In this document: piece by piece, positions 17,808 to 26,429 of the stretch
How the letters are laid out: each line of letters opens with the position of its first letter
Numbering within the stretch: position 1 is the first letter of the stretch
Assembly (NCBI GenBank): GCA_947495055.1
Contig: CANLXO010000012.1
Coordinates: 47,250 to 111,249, forward strand
Direction of reading: 5' to 3'
DNA: 64,000 bases
Source: an uncultured Psychrobacter sp.
GTDB lineage: Bacteria > Pseudomonadota > Gammaproteobacteria > Pseudomonadales > Moraxellaceae
Translations under genes and position numbers: made by a program
The notes under the pieces: model-generated
The model's database searches: none
What the model saw: the letters and a program-made list of their open reading frames with translations, nothing else
What the model was told of the DNA's origin: nothing

Positions 17808-18236
17808 CTAAGATTCCGCTTTAAACGGCTCAGAGAATTGCAAAATTAAAAAACTCACCACCGACAAGATAATCGCAATCTCATAGCGCCCATACGCCAC
17901 CGAAATCCCAATCGCTCCCGTATTCCACAAACTTGCCGCCGTTGCCGTGCCTTTCACACTACTACTACTCTTAAAGATAGCTCCGCCACCGATAAAGCCC
18001 ATACCTGTAATGATCCCGTACATAATTCGCGCCTCGGCATCACCCTCAGAAAAAATATCTCGCCCCACCAGCATAAAGGCACACGACGCAATTGTCACTA
18101 GCGGAAAGGTGCGTAGACCCGCGCCGTTATCCTTCATCTCGCGATTGAGCGCAATAGGTAATGACAACACAAACGCAATACCCAACTGAAAAAAGTGATA
18201 TTGCATCAAATCCATATCAATATCGAATCCAAACAT
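17808..18236 (-). CDS. MgtC/SapB-family membrane protein
   Basis: 142 residues from the ATG at 18236 (AGGGAG seven bases upstream; an upstream TTG at 18266 was rejected). Four to five hydrophobic helices. The MgtC/SapB signature is clear: LPIALNREMKDNGAGLRTFPLV, in two parts, then GIITGMGFIGGGAIFK and VKGTATAASLWNTGAIG. MgtC-family proteins are inner-membrane factors linked to growth at low Mg2+ and to ATP-synthase control. The C-terminal ACT-like domain of Salmonella MgtC is missing, as in many environmental homologues. Confidence 0.9.
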   Translation of the reverse strand: MFGFDIDMDLMQYHFFQLGIAFVLSLPIALNREMKDNGAGLRTFPLVTIASCAFMLVGRDIFSEGDAEARIMYGIITGMGFIGGGAIFKSSSSVKGTATAASLWNTGAIGISVAYGRYEIAIILSVVSFLILQFSEPFKAES

Positions 18237-18523
18237 AGCAGACTCCCTGTCTAGGCATATCGCCAAACTCTATCGTAACTAGTCTAGCGCCAACGATATG
18301 CTTTGTCAGTTAGAAAGCGTTAAAGCCATTGGACGAGTGGCAGTCTAGGAAGTGACGGGATCTGATCGCGCCTCAAGGTGACTATTTAATAATTACAAAA
18401 TTAGATGCGGAGGGAAGTTTCGCTAATCGGTAGGATTCGCTGGACGCAGTATCATGGGAATAATACTCAATATCGGTGCGTGGAACGCGCTTTATGTCTG
18501 TTACACAACAAACAGATTTTGAT

Positions 18524-18662
18524 GTAGGCTGGTGCTTTTAGCCCAGCGAATGAGGGAGTTAAGCTCAAACACTAGAATTATCTTTCTATATAAGTGAGTT
18601 AATTTATCGATAGGAAATCCTTGAATTTTTATAGATCGTGCTGGGCTAAAAGCCTAGCCTAC
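18524..18662. repeat. REP-like element A1 (inverted pair)
   Basis: Two ~24-bp palindromic arms in inverted orientation, 139 bp overall. The left arm begins GTAGGCTGGTGCTTTTAGCC (18524-18543) and the right arm ends GGGCTAAAAGCCTAGCCTAC (18643-18662). Each arm folds alone as a GCTGGGCT/AGCCCAGC-type hairpin, so the unit resembles a BIME of paired REPs. Copies A2 (19253) and A3 (46195) are single arms. Confidence 0.8.
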
Positions 18663-18746
18663 GTACTAACTATGAGCAATTTCAGGAATTAAAAGAATGG
18701 TTAGGATAAGTGTTTTCTCCCATAGTTATGTAGAATGAAATAGCGC

Positions 18747-18861
18747 GTAGGGTGGGTTAGCGATAGCGTAACCCACCAAATCTAGAATCAACGCAATCTC
18801 GAAAGGTGGGTTACGTCTTGACTGCGCTCTTTGAGAGCTTGACAAAACTAACCCACCCTAC
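18747..18861. repeat. REP-like element B1 (115 bp)
   Basis: Ends are a perfect 14-bp inverted repeat: GTAGGGTGGGTTAG at 18747 and CTAACCCACCCTAC ending at 18861. Inside, GTAACCCACC and GGTGGGTTAC form a second inverted repeat, so each half can fold into its own hairpin. It lies three bases past the DUF3817 stop codon. B2 (19337) is the same length and highly similar. Confidence 0.85.
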
Positions 18862-18864
18862 AGG

Positions 18865-19203
18865 CTACCCTCTCAACCGCTTCTTCAACACATAATCAAA
18901 GACAAACGGTCCAAAAGGCAAAAACGAGCCGAGGACCCCAGCGGGTAGTGCCCATAGCGGCATTTTTATTTTACTTGCGGCATATACAAGCGTCAAAATA
19001 TAGCCGATAAATAATGCTCCGTGTGCCATACCGACATATTTGACCGCTTCAGGAATGCCAAGCATGTACTTCAGGGGCATAGCGATACCAAGCAATAATA
19101 AAAAAGACGTGCCTTCTAAATAACCCATAATAGTCAGCTTTTTAAGAGCAGAGTTTTGACTCTTGGTTAGATCGGACAGGGTAGAGGGCAAAGCTTGCGT
19201 CAT
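18865..19203 (-). CDS. DUF3817 family membrane protein
   Basis: 112 residues with AGAGGA before the ATG. Three hydrophobic segments are visible, with the DUF3817 landmarks GYLEGTSFLLLLGIAMPLKY, the MAHGALFIGYILTLVYA stretch, and LPFGPFVFDYVLKKR near the C-terminus. The family is a small bacterial inner-membrane protein of unknown function. The gene is bracketed by directly repeated REP-like pairs (A1-B1 on one side and A2-B2 on the other), a few bases from its stop codon and about 50 bp from its start. Confidence 0.85.
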   Translation of the reverse strand: MTQALPSTLSDLTKSQNSALKKLTIMGYLEGTSFLLLLGIAMPLKYMLGIPEAVKYVGMAHGALFIGYILTLVYAASKIKMPLWALPAGVLGSFLPFGPFVFDYVLKKRLRG

Positions 19204-19252
19204 TAGATATTCCTCTTACGATCACTGATAACTATTGGTACGAAAAGTCTTT

Positions 19253-19327
19253 GTAGGCTGGTGCTTTTAGCCCAGCGAATACGCGAGTTAAGCTAATATA
19301 TTAAAATTATTTTTCTATATAAAGGTA
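19253..19327. repeat. REP-like element A2 (single arm plus homologous flank)
   Basis: Begins GTAGGCTGGTGCTTTTAGCC, identical to the A1 left arm, and stays similar to A1 for about 70 bp (GAGTTAAGCT, then AATTAT and TTTCTATATAA). The right, inverted arm of A1 is missing. Confidence 0.75.
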
Positions 19328-19336
19328 AATTAGCGA

Positions 19337-19451
19337 GTAGGGTAGGTTAGCGACAGCGTAACCCACCAAGTTTAGAATACAGTTATAAAAAAGGTGGGTT
19401 ACGTCTTAACCGCATTCTCTTCGAGAATTTGTTAAGTCTAACCCACCCTAC
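19337..19451. repeat. REP-like element B2 (115 bp)
   Basis: Same 115-bp length and layout as B1: GTAGGGTAGGTTAG at one end, CTAACCCACCCTAC at the other, with inner GTAACCCACC and GGTGGGTTAC. The spacers between the palindromes differ from B1. It lies 29 bp past the xerD stop. Confidence 0.85.
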
Positions 19452-19479
19452 ATCAAGCTTTTACCCTTTCTTCAATACC

Positions 19480-20418
19480 CTAGCCACGCGGATGATGTTC
19501 CGCATGCAATTTCTGCAATCTCGCCGTCGCCACATGAGTATAAATCTGCGTGGTAGACAGGTCACTATGCCCAAGCAACAACTGCACGCTGCGCAAATCC
19601 GCGCCATGATTAAGCAGATGAGTGGCAAAGGCATGGCGCAGGGTGTGCGGTGATAGCTCTTTATCAATACTGGCGACTTTGGCGTATTTCTTTAATAGAT
19701 ACCAAAAGTTCTGCCGGGTCATATAACCGCCTTGCGCGGTCAAAAACACCGCTTGGCAGTTGCCAGATTTTAAATGCGCGATCAGCTCACCGCGTCCATG
19801 AGATAGGTAATCCTCCAACGCGTCTGCTGCATATTCGCCTAGAGGTACGAGGCGAGTTTTATTGCCTTTGCCGGTAATCTGTAACCAGCCTGCATTGAGG
19901 TTCACTTGTTCAAGCGCTAGATTAATCAGCTCACTAACGCGTAGGCCGCAAGCATAGAGTACCTCAAGCATGGCTTTATCACGCAGACCGAGCGCCGTGT
20001 TGGTATCAGGCGCAGCAAGTAAATTATCGACATCCGCTTCCGCCAAGTCCTTAGGCAAAGGGCGTCCGATCTTTGGGCTTTTAATACGCTCACAAGGATT
20101 GTCCTCTCGCAGGTTGCTGGCAATCATCCACAAATAGAACTGACGCAAGCTTGAGAGCATACGTGCTTGGGTGCGCGGGGTTTTATCGCTTTGTGCGATC
20201 GTAGAGAGACAGTGGAGTACGTCATCGGCTTGCCACTTGGTCAGAGCGATCGGGTTGGTCAGCTCACAAGCGCGTAGGTCGCGCACATAAGCATTACGGG
20301 TACGCGTAGCCAGGCCACGCGCCAGCATGGCTTGACGAAATTCCGTCACATAATACGGTTCGTCATCGACGGCGAGCGCTTTGGGTTGTCGCTGTTGGAC
20401 GGCGCGATCACGGCTCAT
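19480..20418 (-). CDS. xerD: site-specific tyrosine recombinase XerD
   Basis: 312 residues, slightly longer than E. coli XerD (298). An N-terminal SAM-like core-binding domain (about 20-105) precedes the catalytic domain. The full tyrosine-recombinase set is present: Arg160 (YACGLRVSEL), Lys184 (ITGKGNKTRL), His258 and Arg261 (LSPHTLRHAFATHLL), His284 (LGHSDLSTT) and the nucleophile Tyr293 (QIYTHVA). With XerC it resolves chromosome dimers at dif. The close match to XerD throughout, without flanking integron or phage genes, supports the housekeeping role over a mobile integrase. B2 lies just 3' of it. Confidence 0.93.
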   Translation of the reverse strand: MSRDRAVQQRQPKALAVDDEPYYVTEFRQAMLARGLATRTRNAYVRDLRACELTNPIALTKWQADDVLHCLSTIAQSDKTPRTQARMLSSLRQFYLWMIASNLREDNPCERIKSPKIGRPLPKDLAEADVDNLLAAPDTNTALGLRDKAMLEVLYACGLRVSELINLALEQVNLNAGWLQITGKGNKTRLVPLGEYAADALEDYLSHGRGELIAHLKSGNCQAVFLTAQGGYMTRQNFWYLLKKYAKVASIDKELSPHTLRHAFATHLLNHGADLRSVQLLLGHSDLSTTQIYTHVATARLQKLHAEHHPRG

Positions 20419-20461
20419 ATATATAGGTCTCTCAGAGAATAATTAAGGTCTGAATATTTAG

Positions 20462-20812
20462 TTACTCAATCAAACTAAATAGTTTTAAGTCTGAAGAGTT
20501 TAAGAGTGAGTTTTTTTGGCAAGTATGTAAGCTAGTTAATAGCTTCTCAATCACTTTTAAAGCAGACTCCTGACTTGAGGCTGATTTAATAGCATCTATC
20601 TCATCAAAGGTTTTTATACAATTTAATAAGTCATCAGATAACGAATTTGCATTATCAAAACTGTTCCAGAAGGCGGGCCTTCCTAAACTCCAAATACCTT
20701 CTTTAAAAGGTACTGTACCAGACTTCATTCCTTCAAGTATGCCTATAGCAAGTGAAGATATATAAAATTCACCATTAGTAAGTTTAGTCTCAAGTTTTAG
20801 TGTCTTAGCCAT
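20462..20812 (-). CDS. AT-rich orphan protein, unknown function
   Basis: 116 residues, not recognised. No signal peptide, membrane segment or cysteine cluster beyond two scattered cysteines. Helical, with Leu/Ser/Asn-rich composition (SSLAIGILEGMKSGTVPFKEG, in parts, then DDLLNCIKTFDEIDAIKSAS). The GC content is clearly below that of xerD and the methyltransferase on either side, suggesting transfer. Only a weak Shine-Dalgarno is seen. A half-copy of a C-type palindrome (20839-20860) lies 27 bp upstream of its start; the other AT-rich orphan in the window (46392) also has a C-type repeat just upstream. An intact frame of this length with normal start and stop makes a real gene likely but not proven. 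Confidence 0.6.
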   Translation of the reverse strand: MAKTLKLETKLTNGEFYISSLAIGILEGMKSGTVPFKEGIWSLGRPAFWNSFDNANSLSDDLLNCIKTFDEIDAIKSASSQESALKVIEKLLTSLHTCQKNSLLNSSDLKLFSLIE

Positions 20813-20838
20813 ACTGGGTTTTAAATCCTCATCTTAAT

Positions 20839-20860
20839 CGGTGCGCGGGGCGTACCCTAC
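20839..20860. repeat. half-copy of REP-like element C
   Basis: CGGTGCGCGGGGCGTACCCT then AC; one base different from the right half of element C1 (46295-46316). It lies 30 bp past the stop of the minus-strand methyltransferase gene. Confidence 0.7.
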
Positions 20861-20890
20861 AGATAATTTATCAACAGATACCTTTTTGCT

Positions 20891-22087
20891 TTAATAATTA
20901 ACAGGTACCAAACACCAAAGTGAAGTGATCTCACGACTACGCGCCGCAAATAGCGGATCAGTCTCATCTTGGCTACGACCGTGTTTGGGCTGAGTATCGA
21001 GACGATATTTTACCGTTAGTCCAGCATCTTCAATCCAACCCAACAACTCTTCACGAGTACGCAGCTGCAAATGCTCCGCTAAATCTGACAGAATTAACCA
21101 AATCTCACCTTGCTCGGCTAAATGAGATTTTGCACCATGCAAAACCCCACGTAACATAGCGCTATTAAGATCGTAAACGGAGTACTCTAACGGTGAGGTT
21201 GGCTTAGCCGGTATCCAAGGCGGATTACAGACAATCAAATTGGCTAGTGGCGCGTCAGTCGGAAATAAGTCCACTTGCTGCAACTCTATATTGGATAGTT
21301 GCAAGCGCATAAAATTATCTTTAGCACAAGCTACAGCACGTGGATTTAAATCGGTCGCTATAATTTTTGGCACACCTCGCTGCGCTAATACGATGGCTAA
21401 TAAGCCTGTACCTGTACCAATGTCGTAAGCGATATCACAAGTGGCGGGCAAAGGCGCATCGAGCAGTAGCTGTACATACTCGTGCCGTGTGGGTGCAAAC
21501 ACACCGTAATGCGGATGAAGGGTTAGCTCTAAAGTGTCGATCTTTACACCTTTTTCACGCCATCCAGCCGCACCAAGCGCCCCTTGCACATCACGAAACG
21601 ACAGTACGCACGCTTCATCACCCTTTTTATCTAAAGAGCCAAAAGCGGCGATGCAAGCATTGCTCATATCAGGAGCACGGCGCAAATGGCTACCATAATC
21701 TGCATCCAGCTCCAACAGCAAACGGCTGAGGATACGCGCACGCTGAGCGGTCACTTGGCGCTGCTGATGGAATAGATTGGGTATGGCTTTAGACTCAGAT
21801 TCAGCGCTTTTTGCCGATTTCTTAGCTTTGCGTAGTGCTGAGCGCTCATTGGTGCGATCGATACGGCGGTTGATCGCTTGCAATAACTGCCGGGCGTTAT
21901 GAAAATCGCCACGCCATAATAAAGAGGTGCCTTGAGAGGCCAAGCGGTACGCTTCATCTGCTGTGGTTTTATCGTCGACAATAACTATTCGGGTGGGCGG
22001 TGCATGATTGCTCTCAGACAACCAGCGCGCTTGTTTTACGATATCGTTCTCATGCCACTGTACATACTGCTTTTGGGGTGCTAACAC
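20891..22087 (-). CDS. class I SAM methyltransferase with NPPW motif
   Basis: 398 residues starting at a GTG (AAGGTAGG upstream). The first ~180 residues are a poorly conserved, Arg/Lys-rich region. The C-terminal half is a Rossmann methyltransferase: motif I AYDIGTGTGLLAIVLAQRG, acidic loop ATDLNPRAVACAKDN, and the catalytic VCNPPWIPAKP. An NPPW/Y motif marks enzymes methylating amide or exocyclic nitrogen atoms (PrmC, RsmC, RlmG). It resembles these but cannot be placed in one group. Followed by a C-type half-repeat. Predicted cytoplasmic; the substrate is unknown. Confidence 0.82.
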   Translation of the reverse strand: MLAPQKQYVQWHENDIVKQARWLSESNHAPPTRIVIVDDKTTADEAYRLASQGTSLLWRGDFHNARQLLQAINRRIDRTNERSALRKAKKSAKSAESESKAIPNLFHQQRQVTAQRARILSRLLLELDADYGSHLRRAPDMSNACIAAFGSLDKKGDEACVLSFRDVQGALGAAGWREKGVKIDTLELTLHPHYGVFAPTRHEYVQLLLDAPLPATCDIAYDIGTGTGLLAIVLAQRGVPKIIATDLNPRAVACAKDNFMRLQLSNIELQQVDLFPTDAPLANLIVCNPPWIPAKPTSPLEYSVYDLNSAMLRGVLHGAKSHLAEQGEIWLILSDLAEHLQLRTREELLGWIEDAGLTVKYRLDTQPKHGRSQDETDPLFAARSREITSLWCLVPVNY

Positions 22088-22128
22088 GTAACCTACCTTT
22101 TATAAATAATATGTACTGTCGTTATCGA

Positions 22129-22446
22129 CTAAGCGCTTTTTTTCTTGACCAAATAGCGATAAAGCGTATGACTCATCGGCGCAGCATCATTGCTATCGAT
22201 GGTGATCTCGTTAGGATCGACAGGCAAACTGACGTCCTCATCAAGGGTTTCTTGCGCCACAAGCTCGTGCCCTAAATGACGACAAAAATTAGGAATATCG
22301 CGTGTGGTCGCAGGATCGGTTGCGAGTATTTCGATAACCTCACCGCCCTCCGCCTTACGAATGACGCGGTGCAGCATCATCACAGGTTCAGGGCAAATGA
22401 GTCCTTGCGTGTCTAAATGATGGTGAGCTGGAGTAGGAGTTGTCAT
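22129..22446 (-). CDS. tusA: sulfurtransferase TusA
   Basis: 105 residues. TusA carries persulfide sulfur for tRNA 2-thiouridine synthesis and other pathways. The signature [20 protein letters not shown] has the active-site Cys18 in the CPEP motif, and [19 protein letters not shown] matches the second conserved segment. It is about 20 residues longer than E. coli TusA at the C-terminus ([16 protein letters not shown] and on). It lies 41 bp upstream of the NPPW methyltransferase gene on the same strand and may be co-transcribed with it. Confidence 0.93.
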   Translation of the reverse strand: MTTPTPAHHHLDTQGLICPEPVMMLHRVIRKAEGGEVIEILATDPATTRDIPNFCRHLGHELVAQETLDEDVSLPVDPNEITIDSNDAAPMSHTLYRYLVKKKSA

Positions 22447-22517
22447 AGGGCTTATGTATTTAAGTTAATTGGATTTTAAAGTAAATGAATAATAAAGAGC
22501 AGTCTTTAACAATAAGT

Positions 22518-22979
22518 TTATTTATCTTTTACCACATTATCTTCTATGGCCAAAAAGTCAAAGAAGCGCTTAAAGTTAGATTTGAATAAAAACGCCACCC
22601 CAAGCCAGCAAGACAGTCCTAGCCAAGCGGTATCTGCGAACAATAAGCCGCCGATAAGAACGACAGTAGAGACACCAATACTGAGCGCAATCATCGACGG
22701 CTGATTCAATCGGTAACGGTAAATGACTAGGGCATCATAAAGGGTAATCGGAATCGTCAGAGCGATCAAAACATAGGGCAGATTAAAGTACAAACGATAG
22801 AGCAGTTGATTATCATGAAACATCTTTATACTAGCAATCGTACCAAAGACCATAAAAGCGAGAATCGCTACATATAACATATAGATGGCGATTTGATTGG
22901 CACGCTGTGCGCCTTTGATACGAGTGATCGCAAGCGGTGCAAAACCATGCTGAGTCGGTTGATCTGAGACCGTATTCAT
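22518..22979 (-). CDS. four-helix membrane protein, unknown function
   Basis: 153 residues from the ATG at 22979; a GTG at 22991 is an alternative. Four hydrophobic segments are visible (about 28-50, 65-85, 95-115, 117-135), with short polar ends. I do not recognise the family. No catalytic motif or metal-binding pattern is seen. It lies between tusA and ruvX on the same strand, with 70 bp to each, so it may belong to the same transcriptional unit. The C-terminus FKRFFDFLAIEDNVVKDK is charged and probably cytoplasmic. Confidence 0.75.
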   Translation of the reverse strand: MNTVSDQPTQHGFAPLAITRIKGAQRANQIAIYMLYVAILAFMVFGTIASIKMFHDNQLLYRLYFNLPYVLIALTIPITLYDALVIYRYRLNQPSMIALSIGVSTVVLIGGLLFADTAWLGLSCWLGVAFLFKSNFKRFFDFLAIEDNVVKDK

Positions 22980-23047
22980 AAAGGATGTCACTTATTTATA
23001 ATTGCTCAAAAGAACGTTTAACAGATTACTGAATCAGCCAGGCTTAA

Positions 23048-23566
23048 TTAGTCAGGCTTAATAGCATCTATTGCCAGCGCACTATTAGGATCACTAAAGT
23101 AGGTCGACAGCAAGATACAGGCAGAGATATCATCGATTGGCGCACGCGGATTATCAATCCAGCCGTTCTCCCAGGCAATTTCTCGGGCAGCAACTGAGGT
23201 GAGGCGCTCATCACACATCATAACAGTGGCGGGTATGTGCTGCTCCATTATCCGATGCGCTAGGCGCCGCGCAAATTTGTGCGCGCGTTTTGAGAGCATA
23301 GAGCTGCTGCCATCCATATTGAGTGGTAGACCGACGATAATTTGGGTCACGCCCCAGACTTTGATAATACCCAGTAGGTTGTCCCAATCAGGCTGACCAT
23401 TATTCATCGCCAAAATATCAAAAGCACGCGCCGTCTGCGTCATGGTATTGCCAAGCGCCATGCCCATCTTTTTGACCCCGTAGTCTAGAGATAGTACCAG
23501 ATGAGGTTTAACGTCAGCACGGTTAGCGATTGATGTACTATCCACTGTGTCTATCGAATCCACCAT
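23048..23566 (-). CDS. ruvX: RuvX/YqgF-family RNase H-like protein
   Basis: 172 residues, slightly longer than E. coli YqgF (138) through an N-terminal extension of about 20 residues. The RNase H-like fold motifs are present: LSLDYGVKKMGMALGN (catalytic Asp), IIVGLPLNMDGS, and MMCDERLTSVAARE followed by DDISACILL with the later acidic residues. The family is described as a putative Holliday junction resolvase and, in E. coli, as a pre-16S rRNA processing nuclease. It follows yqgE by 33 bp, the conserved yqgE-yqgF pair. Assignment is secure; the exact substrate is not. Confidence 0.93.
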   Translation of the reverse strand: MVDSIDTVDSTSIANRADVKPHLVLSLDYGVKKMGMALGNTMTQTARAFDILAMNNGQPDWDNLLGIIKVWGVTQIIVGLPLNMDGSSSMLSKRAHKFARRLAHRIMEQHIPATVMMCDERLTSVAAREIAWENGWIDNPRAPIDDISACILLSTYFSDPNSALAIDAIKPD

Positions 23567-23599
23567 CGTCGCGAATGTCCTCTTCTCTCATTTGTTATT

Positions 23600-24163
23600 T
23601 TAAGCATGACCAATATCGTCACTTAGATAATCAAAATTAATCCCGATTTTGTCAGCGGCTAATTGCCAGCGCTCCTCAAAGGGCGCATCGAACAAGAGCG
23701 TCAGATCAGCAGGGCAGACCAGCCAGTCGCCAGCGCTTAACTCGCGCTCCAGCTGCTTTTTGCCCCAACTGGCGTGTCCTAAGCAGAGCTGGTAATGACC
23801 GACGCCGTGACCGACCGCGATACGTTTAAGTACATCTTGACTGGTAGTGATACAGACGTTTTCGGAGATGGCAAACGACGATGCCCATTCAGGCTGCCCC
23901 GTATGCAGTACAAAGCCCACTTCAGGATACATAGGACCACCGTCTAACGCCACATCATCCATCACTTGTGGATCAGTGACATCGATACTTAGATCCTCTA
24001 ACAGTTTGCCGACGCGCGCCTGCTCAAGCGGACGGTTGACCATGAGGCCCAAGGCACCGTGCTTGTCATGACGACAGATGTAGATAAGCGCCTGCTCAAA
24101 ACGGGGGTCTGAGAGCTTGGGCGCTGCTATCAAAAAATGATGAGTCAAATTGGCTTTAGACAT
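23600..24163 (-). CDS. yqgE: YqgE/AlgH family protein
   Basis: 187 residues of the UPF0301 (DUF179) family. The N-terminus [41 protein letters not shown] (in parts) is strongly conserved; later [17 protein letters not shown] and [24 protein letters not shown] follow. The function is not established; it was linked to alginate regulation in Pseudomonas (AlgH) and is almost always next to ruvX, as here. Cytoplasmic; no nuclease-type catalytic motif is obvious. An operon with ruvX is likely from the 33-bp gap. Confidence 0.93.
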   Translation of the reverse strand: MSKANLTHHFLIAAPKLSDPRFEQALIYICRHDKHGALGLMVNRPLEQARVGKLLEDLSIDVTDPQVMDDVALDGGPMYPEVGFVLHTGQPEWASSFAISENVCITTSQDVLKRIAVGHGVGHYQLCLGHASWGKKQLERELSAGDWLVCPADLTLLFDAPFEERWQLAADKIGINFDYLSDDIGHA

Positions 24164-24286
24164 AGAGGCAAATACAACAAAGGGTAAGAGGATTAAGTGT
24201 AGATTGGATAGCTATTAGGCATATGGGGTACTAGTTATATGGCACCGCTTAACCAAATATCAATACAGTTGCGCTAAGCGGATAGA

Positions 24287-25966
24287 TTACGATTTGACGT
24301 CAGTTAATAAGCTACGCGCATGATCGCGCGTGACATCAGTAATGGTGACGCCGCCTGACATACGAGCGAGCTCATCGACTTGTGCGTGACCTTCTAAGAT
24401 AATTAGCTCGCTTTGGGTCAGCTCGTTGTGATGCTTTTGTACCAAGATATGTTGATGCGCTTGGGCGGCAACCTGCGCTTGGTGAGTGATCGCTAATAGC
24501 TGCTGCGTCTGACCTAATGTGCGTAGTAACTCGCCGACCACTTGCGCGGTGCCGCCACTGATACCGACATCGACCTCATCGAACACCAGCATGGGCTTGG
24601 CGGCGTTAGTATCAGCATTGGTCACTTGTAGAACTTGCATCACCAGCGCCATACGCGACAGCTCACCACCTGAGGCAATCTTGTGTAGCGGCTGCATTGG
24701 CATACCGACATTAGCGCTAAAGAGCAAGTCGATATCATAGCAGCCTTGGGCGTTGTACTGCGCCGTATCACGCTTGGTAAAGGCAAACTCGCAGCGCGCA
24801 TTAGGCAGGGCTAAAGGTTTTAGTTGAGCGGTGAGCTGCTGACAGATTGCAGGCGCAGCTTTGACGCGTGCTTTATGTAGCGCGGTCGCTTGCGCAAGAT
24901 AATCTTGCCAAGCTTGCTCAATTTGTGCTGCCATCGCATCGCTGCTTGGCTCGTTTTCTAGCTCGTCCAATTGATGCTGCCATGCTTTGGCCTCATCGAT
25001 TAGATCGGTCGCTGGCAGGTTGTGTTTACGTGACAGGCGATGACCTAGACTAATCAGGCTGTCTAGTGCTTGCAAGCGTTCAGGGTCAGGCAACTGCTGT
25101 TCGGCGTAGTCCGAGAGTAAGGCGGTAACCTCGATAATCTGCTGCTGCGCCAAATGCAGCTGCTCGGAGGCTTGATTGAAGGTTGCGCTAACATCGACTT
25201 GATGATCGCATAATTTGATCGCTTGCCCAAGCAACGTCATGACATCAGGCTCATCGGTATCATTATCAAGCAGATGCAGACTATGGCTGGCCTCTGTCAT
25301 CAGCGCCTCGATATTGGATAACTCTTCGTGCTCGGCTTCAACATCAGCATAATCAACAGAGAGTAGCGGCGCGATATCGGCAAGCTGGTTTTGCAATAAT
25401 TGTATGCGGTCTTGGCGCTGCGCCTCGCGGCTAGCAATATCATCGGCGCGGCGCTTGAGCTGCTGATAATGCTGATAGCTGGTGGCAGTATTGTCACTCA
25501 TGGCAGTAATCTGCGCCATCGCATCTAGCCATTGGACCACGAACTGCGGTTTAAGCAGTGCCTGCTGCGCGTGTTGGCTATGAATATTGACCAATAGTGT
25601 ACCCAGGCTTTTAAGCTCAGCTAAGCTGACTGGCGTACCATTAAGCCAAGCTTTTGAGCGCCCATTACTACTAAGCTGACGCCGTACCAGCACCTCAGGC
25701 TCATCCAAAGGGCGCTCATGCGCTACAAACCAGTCGGCTATCGCTTGGTTGTCCTGTACGTCGAACTGCGCGTAGATATCCGCATGCGCTGCGCCATGTC
25801 TGACCATAGCGCTATCGGCGCGCTCGCCTACGCACAAAGACAAGGCATCAAGCAGTAGCGACTTGCCCGCACCTGTCTCGCCCGTAATCACATTAAAACC
25901 CTCAGCCATACTCAGCTCATGCTGAGCTATCAAGGCAAACTGATGTAGAGTTAAAGATAAAAGCAT
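24287..25966 (-). CDS. recN: DNA repair protein RecN
   Basis: 559 residues from the ATG at 25966 (GAGAGGCG upstream; a TTG precedes it). An SMC-like cohesin-type ATPase of double-strand break repair. The N-terminal half has GETGAGKSLLLDALSLCVGERAD (Walker A, in parts), then a long central coiled coil rich in Gln/Ala. The C-terminal half has IASGGELSRMALVMQVL (ABC signature) and LVFDEVDVGISGGTA (Walker B), followed by LAITHQAQVAAQA. In E. coli it is SOS-induced, but no LexA box was recognised in the 460-bp upstream region, in keeping with the lack of a classic LexA in the family Moraxellaceae. Confidence 0.95.
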   Translation of the reverse strand: MLLSLTLHQFALIAQHELSMAEGFNVITGETGAGKSLLLDALSLCVGERADSAMVRHGAAHADIYAQFDVQDNQAIADWFVAHERPLDEPEVLVRRQLSSNGRSKAWLNGTPVSLAELKSLGTLLVNIHSQHAQQALLKPQFVVQWLDAMAQITAMSDNTATSYQHYQQLKRRADDIASREAQRQDRIQLLQNQLADIAPLLSVDYADVEAEHEELSNIEALMTEASHSLHLLDNDTDEPDVMTLLGQAIKLCDHQVDVSATFNQASEQLHLAQQQIIEVTALLSDYAEQQLPDPERLQALDSLISLGHRLSRKHNLPATDLIDEAKAWQHQLDELENEPSSDAMAAQIEQAWQDYLAQATALHKARVKAAPAICQQLTAQLKPLALPNARCEFAFTKRDTAQYNAQGCYDIDLLFSANVGMPMQPLHKIASGGELSRMALVMQVLQVTNADTNAAKPMLVFDEVDVGISGGTAQVVGELLRTLGQTQQLLAITHQAQVAAQAHQHILVQKHHNELTQSELIILEGHAQVDELARMSGGVTITDVTRDHARSLLTDVKS

Positions 25967-26429
25967 CAACGCCTCTCGTGGCTGATCACAACCTTTAAAT
26001 AAACCCTACTCGCTACCATTAGCCTAGAGGAGGGTACACCACAAAAATGCGGTAGTATCTAAAGACAGATAAAGGAATAAAAAACTAAATATAGTATGGT
26101 GTTAAACAGCACCAAATACAAATTCTAGCGGCAAAATATCACATAAATCTACAGGCTAAGTGCCTAAAAGAATAGTATTTATCGCTCAAAGCGCTCATTA
26201 TTTGACCTTGTATTTTATCAAATTTTGCGAATTTTGGCAGTGTCGTAACAAACTTTACAGATATAATGTGGTAGCATAATCTCACACAACGATAAACTTT
26301 TACGCTCATTGCGACCTTGTTTACGTTGCATGATAACTCGACAATATATCAAAGAGAGCTATCTTGATGATGGCTTGACCCGTTACTTATTTTTTAGTTT
26401 AGTTGTGATTATTTGATAAGGAAGTCCCT
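25967..26429. other. intergenic region, divergent recN / ppnP
   Basis: About 460 bp, AT-rich, no frame of interest. A TATAAT at 26262-26267 could be the -10 of a ppnP promoter, but the -35 is poor. A short inverted repeat GGTG/CACC occurs near 26098. No LexA-like box found. Confidence 0.4.

Larger units (their letters stand above)
18237..18864. other. repeat-rich intergenic region
   Basis: No coding sequence. The first ~290 bp hold nothing I could assign. The rest carries REP-like elements A1 and B1, listed separately, ending four bases from the DUF3817 stop codon. Confidence 0.7.

Noticed and set aside
19480-20418. xerD as a mobile integrase
   Set aside because: Sequence follows the housekeeping XerD throughout; no att site or cargo genes nearby.
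21367-21729. 120-codon frame antisense to the NPPW methyltransferase gene
   Set aside because: His/Arg-rich shadow of a real gene; no start signal.
25967-26429. LexA/SOS box upstream of recN
   Set aside because: No CTGT-N8-ACAG-type site was seen.
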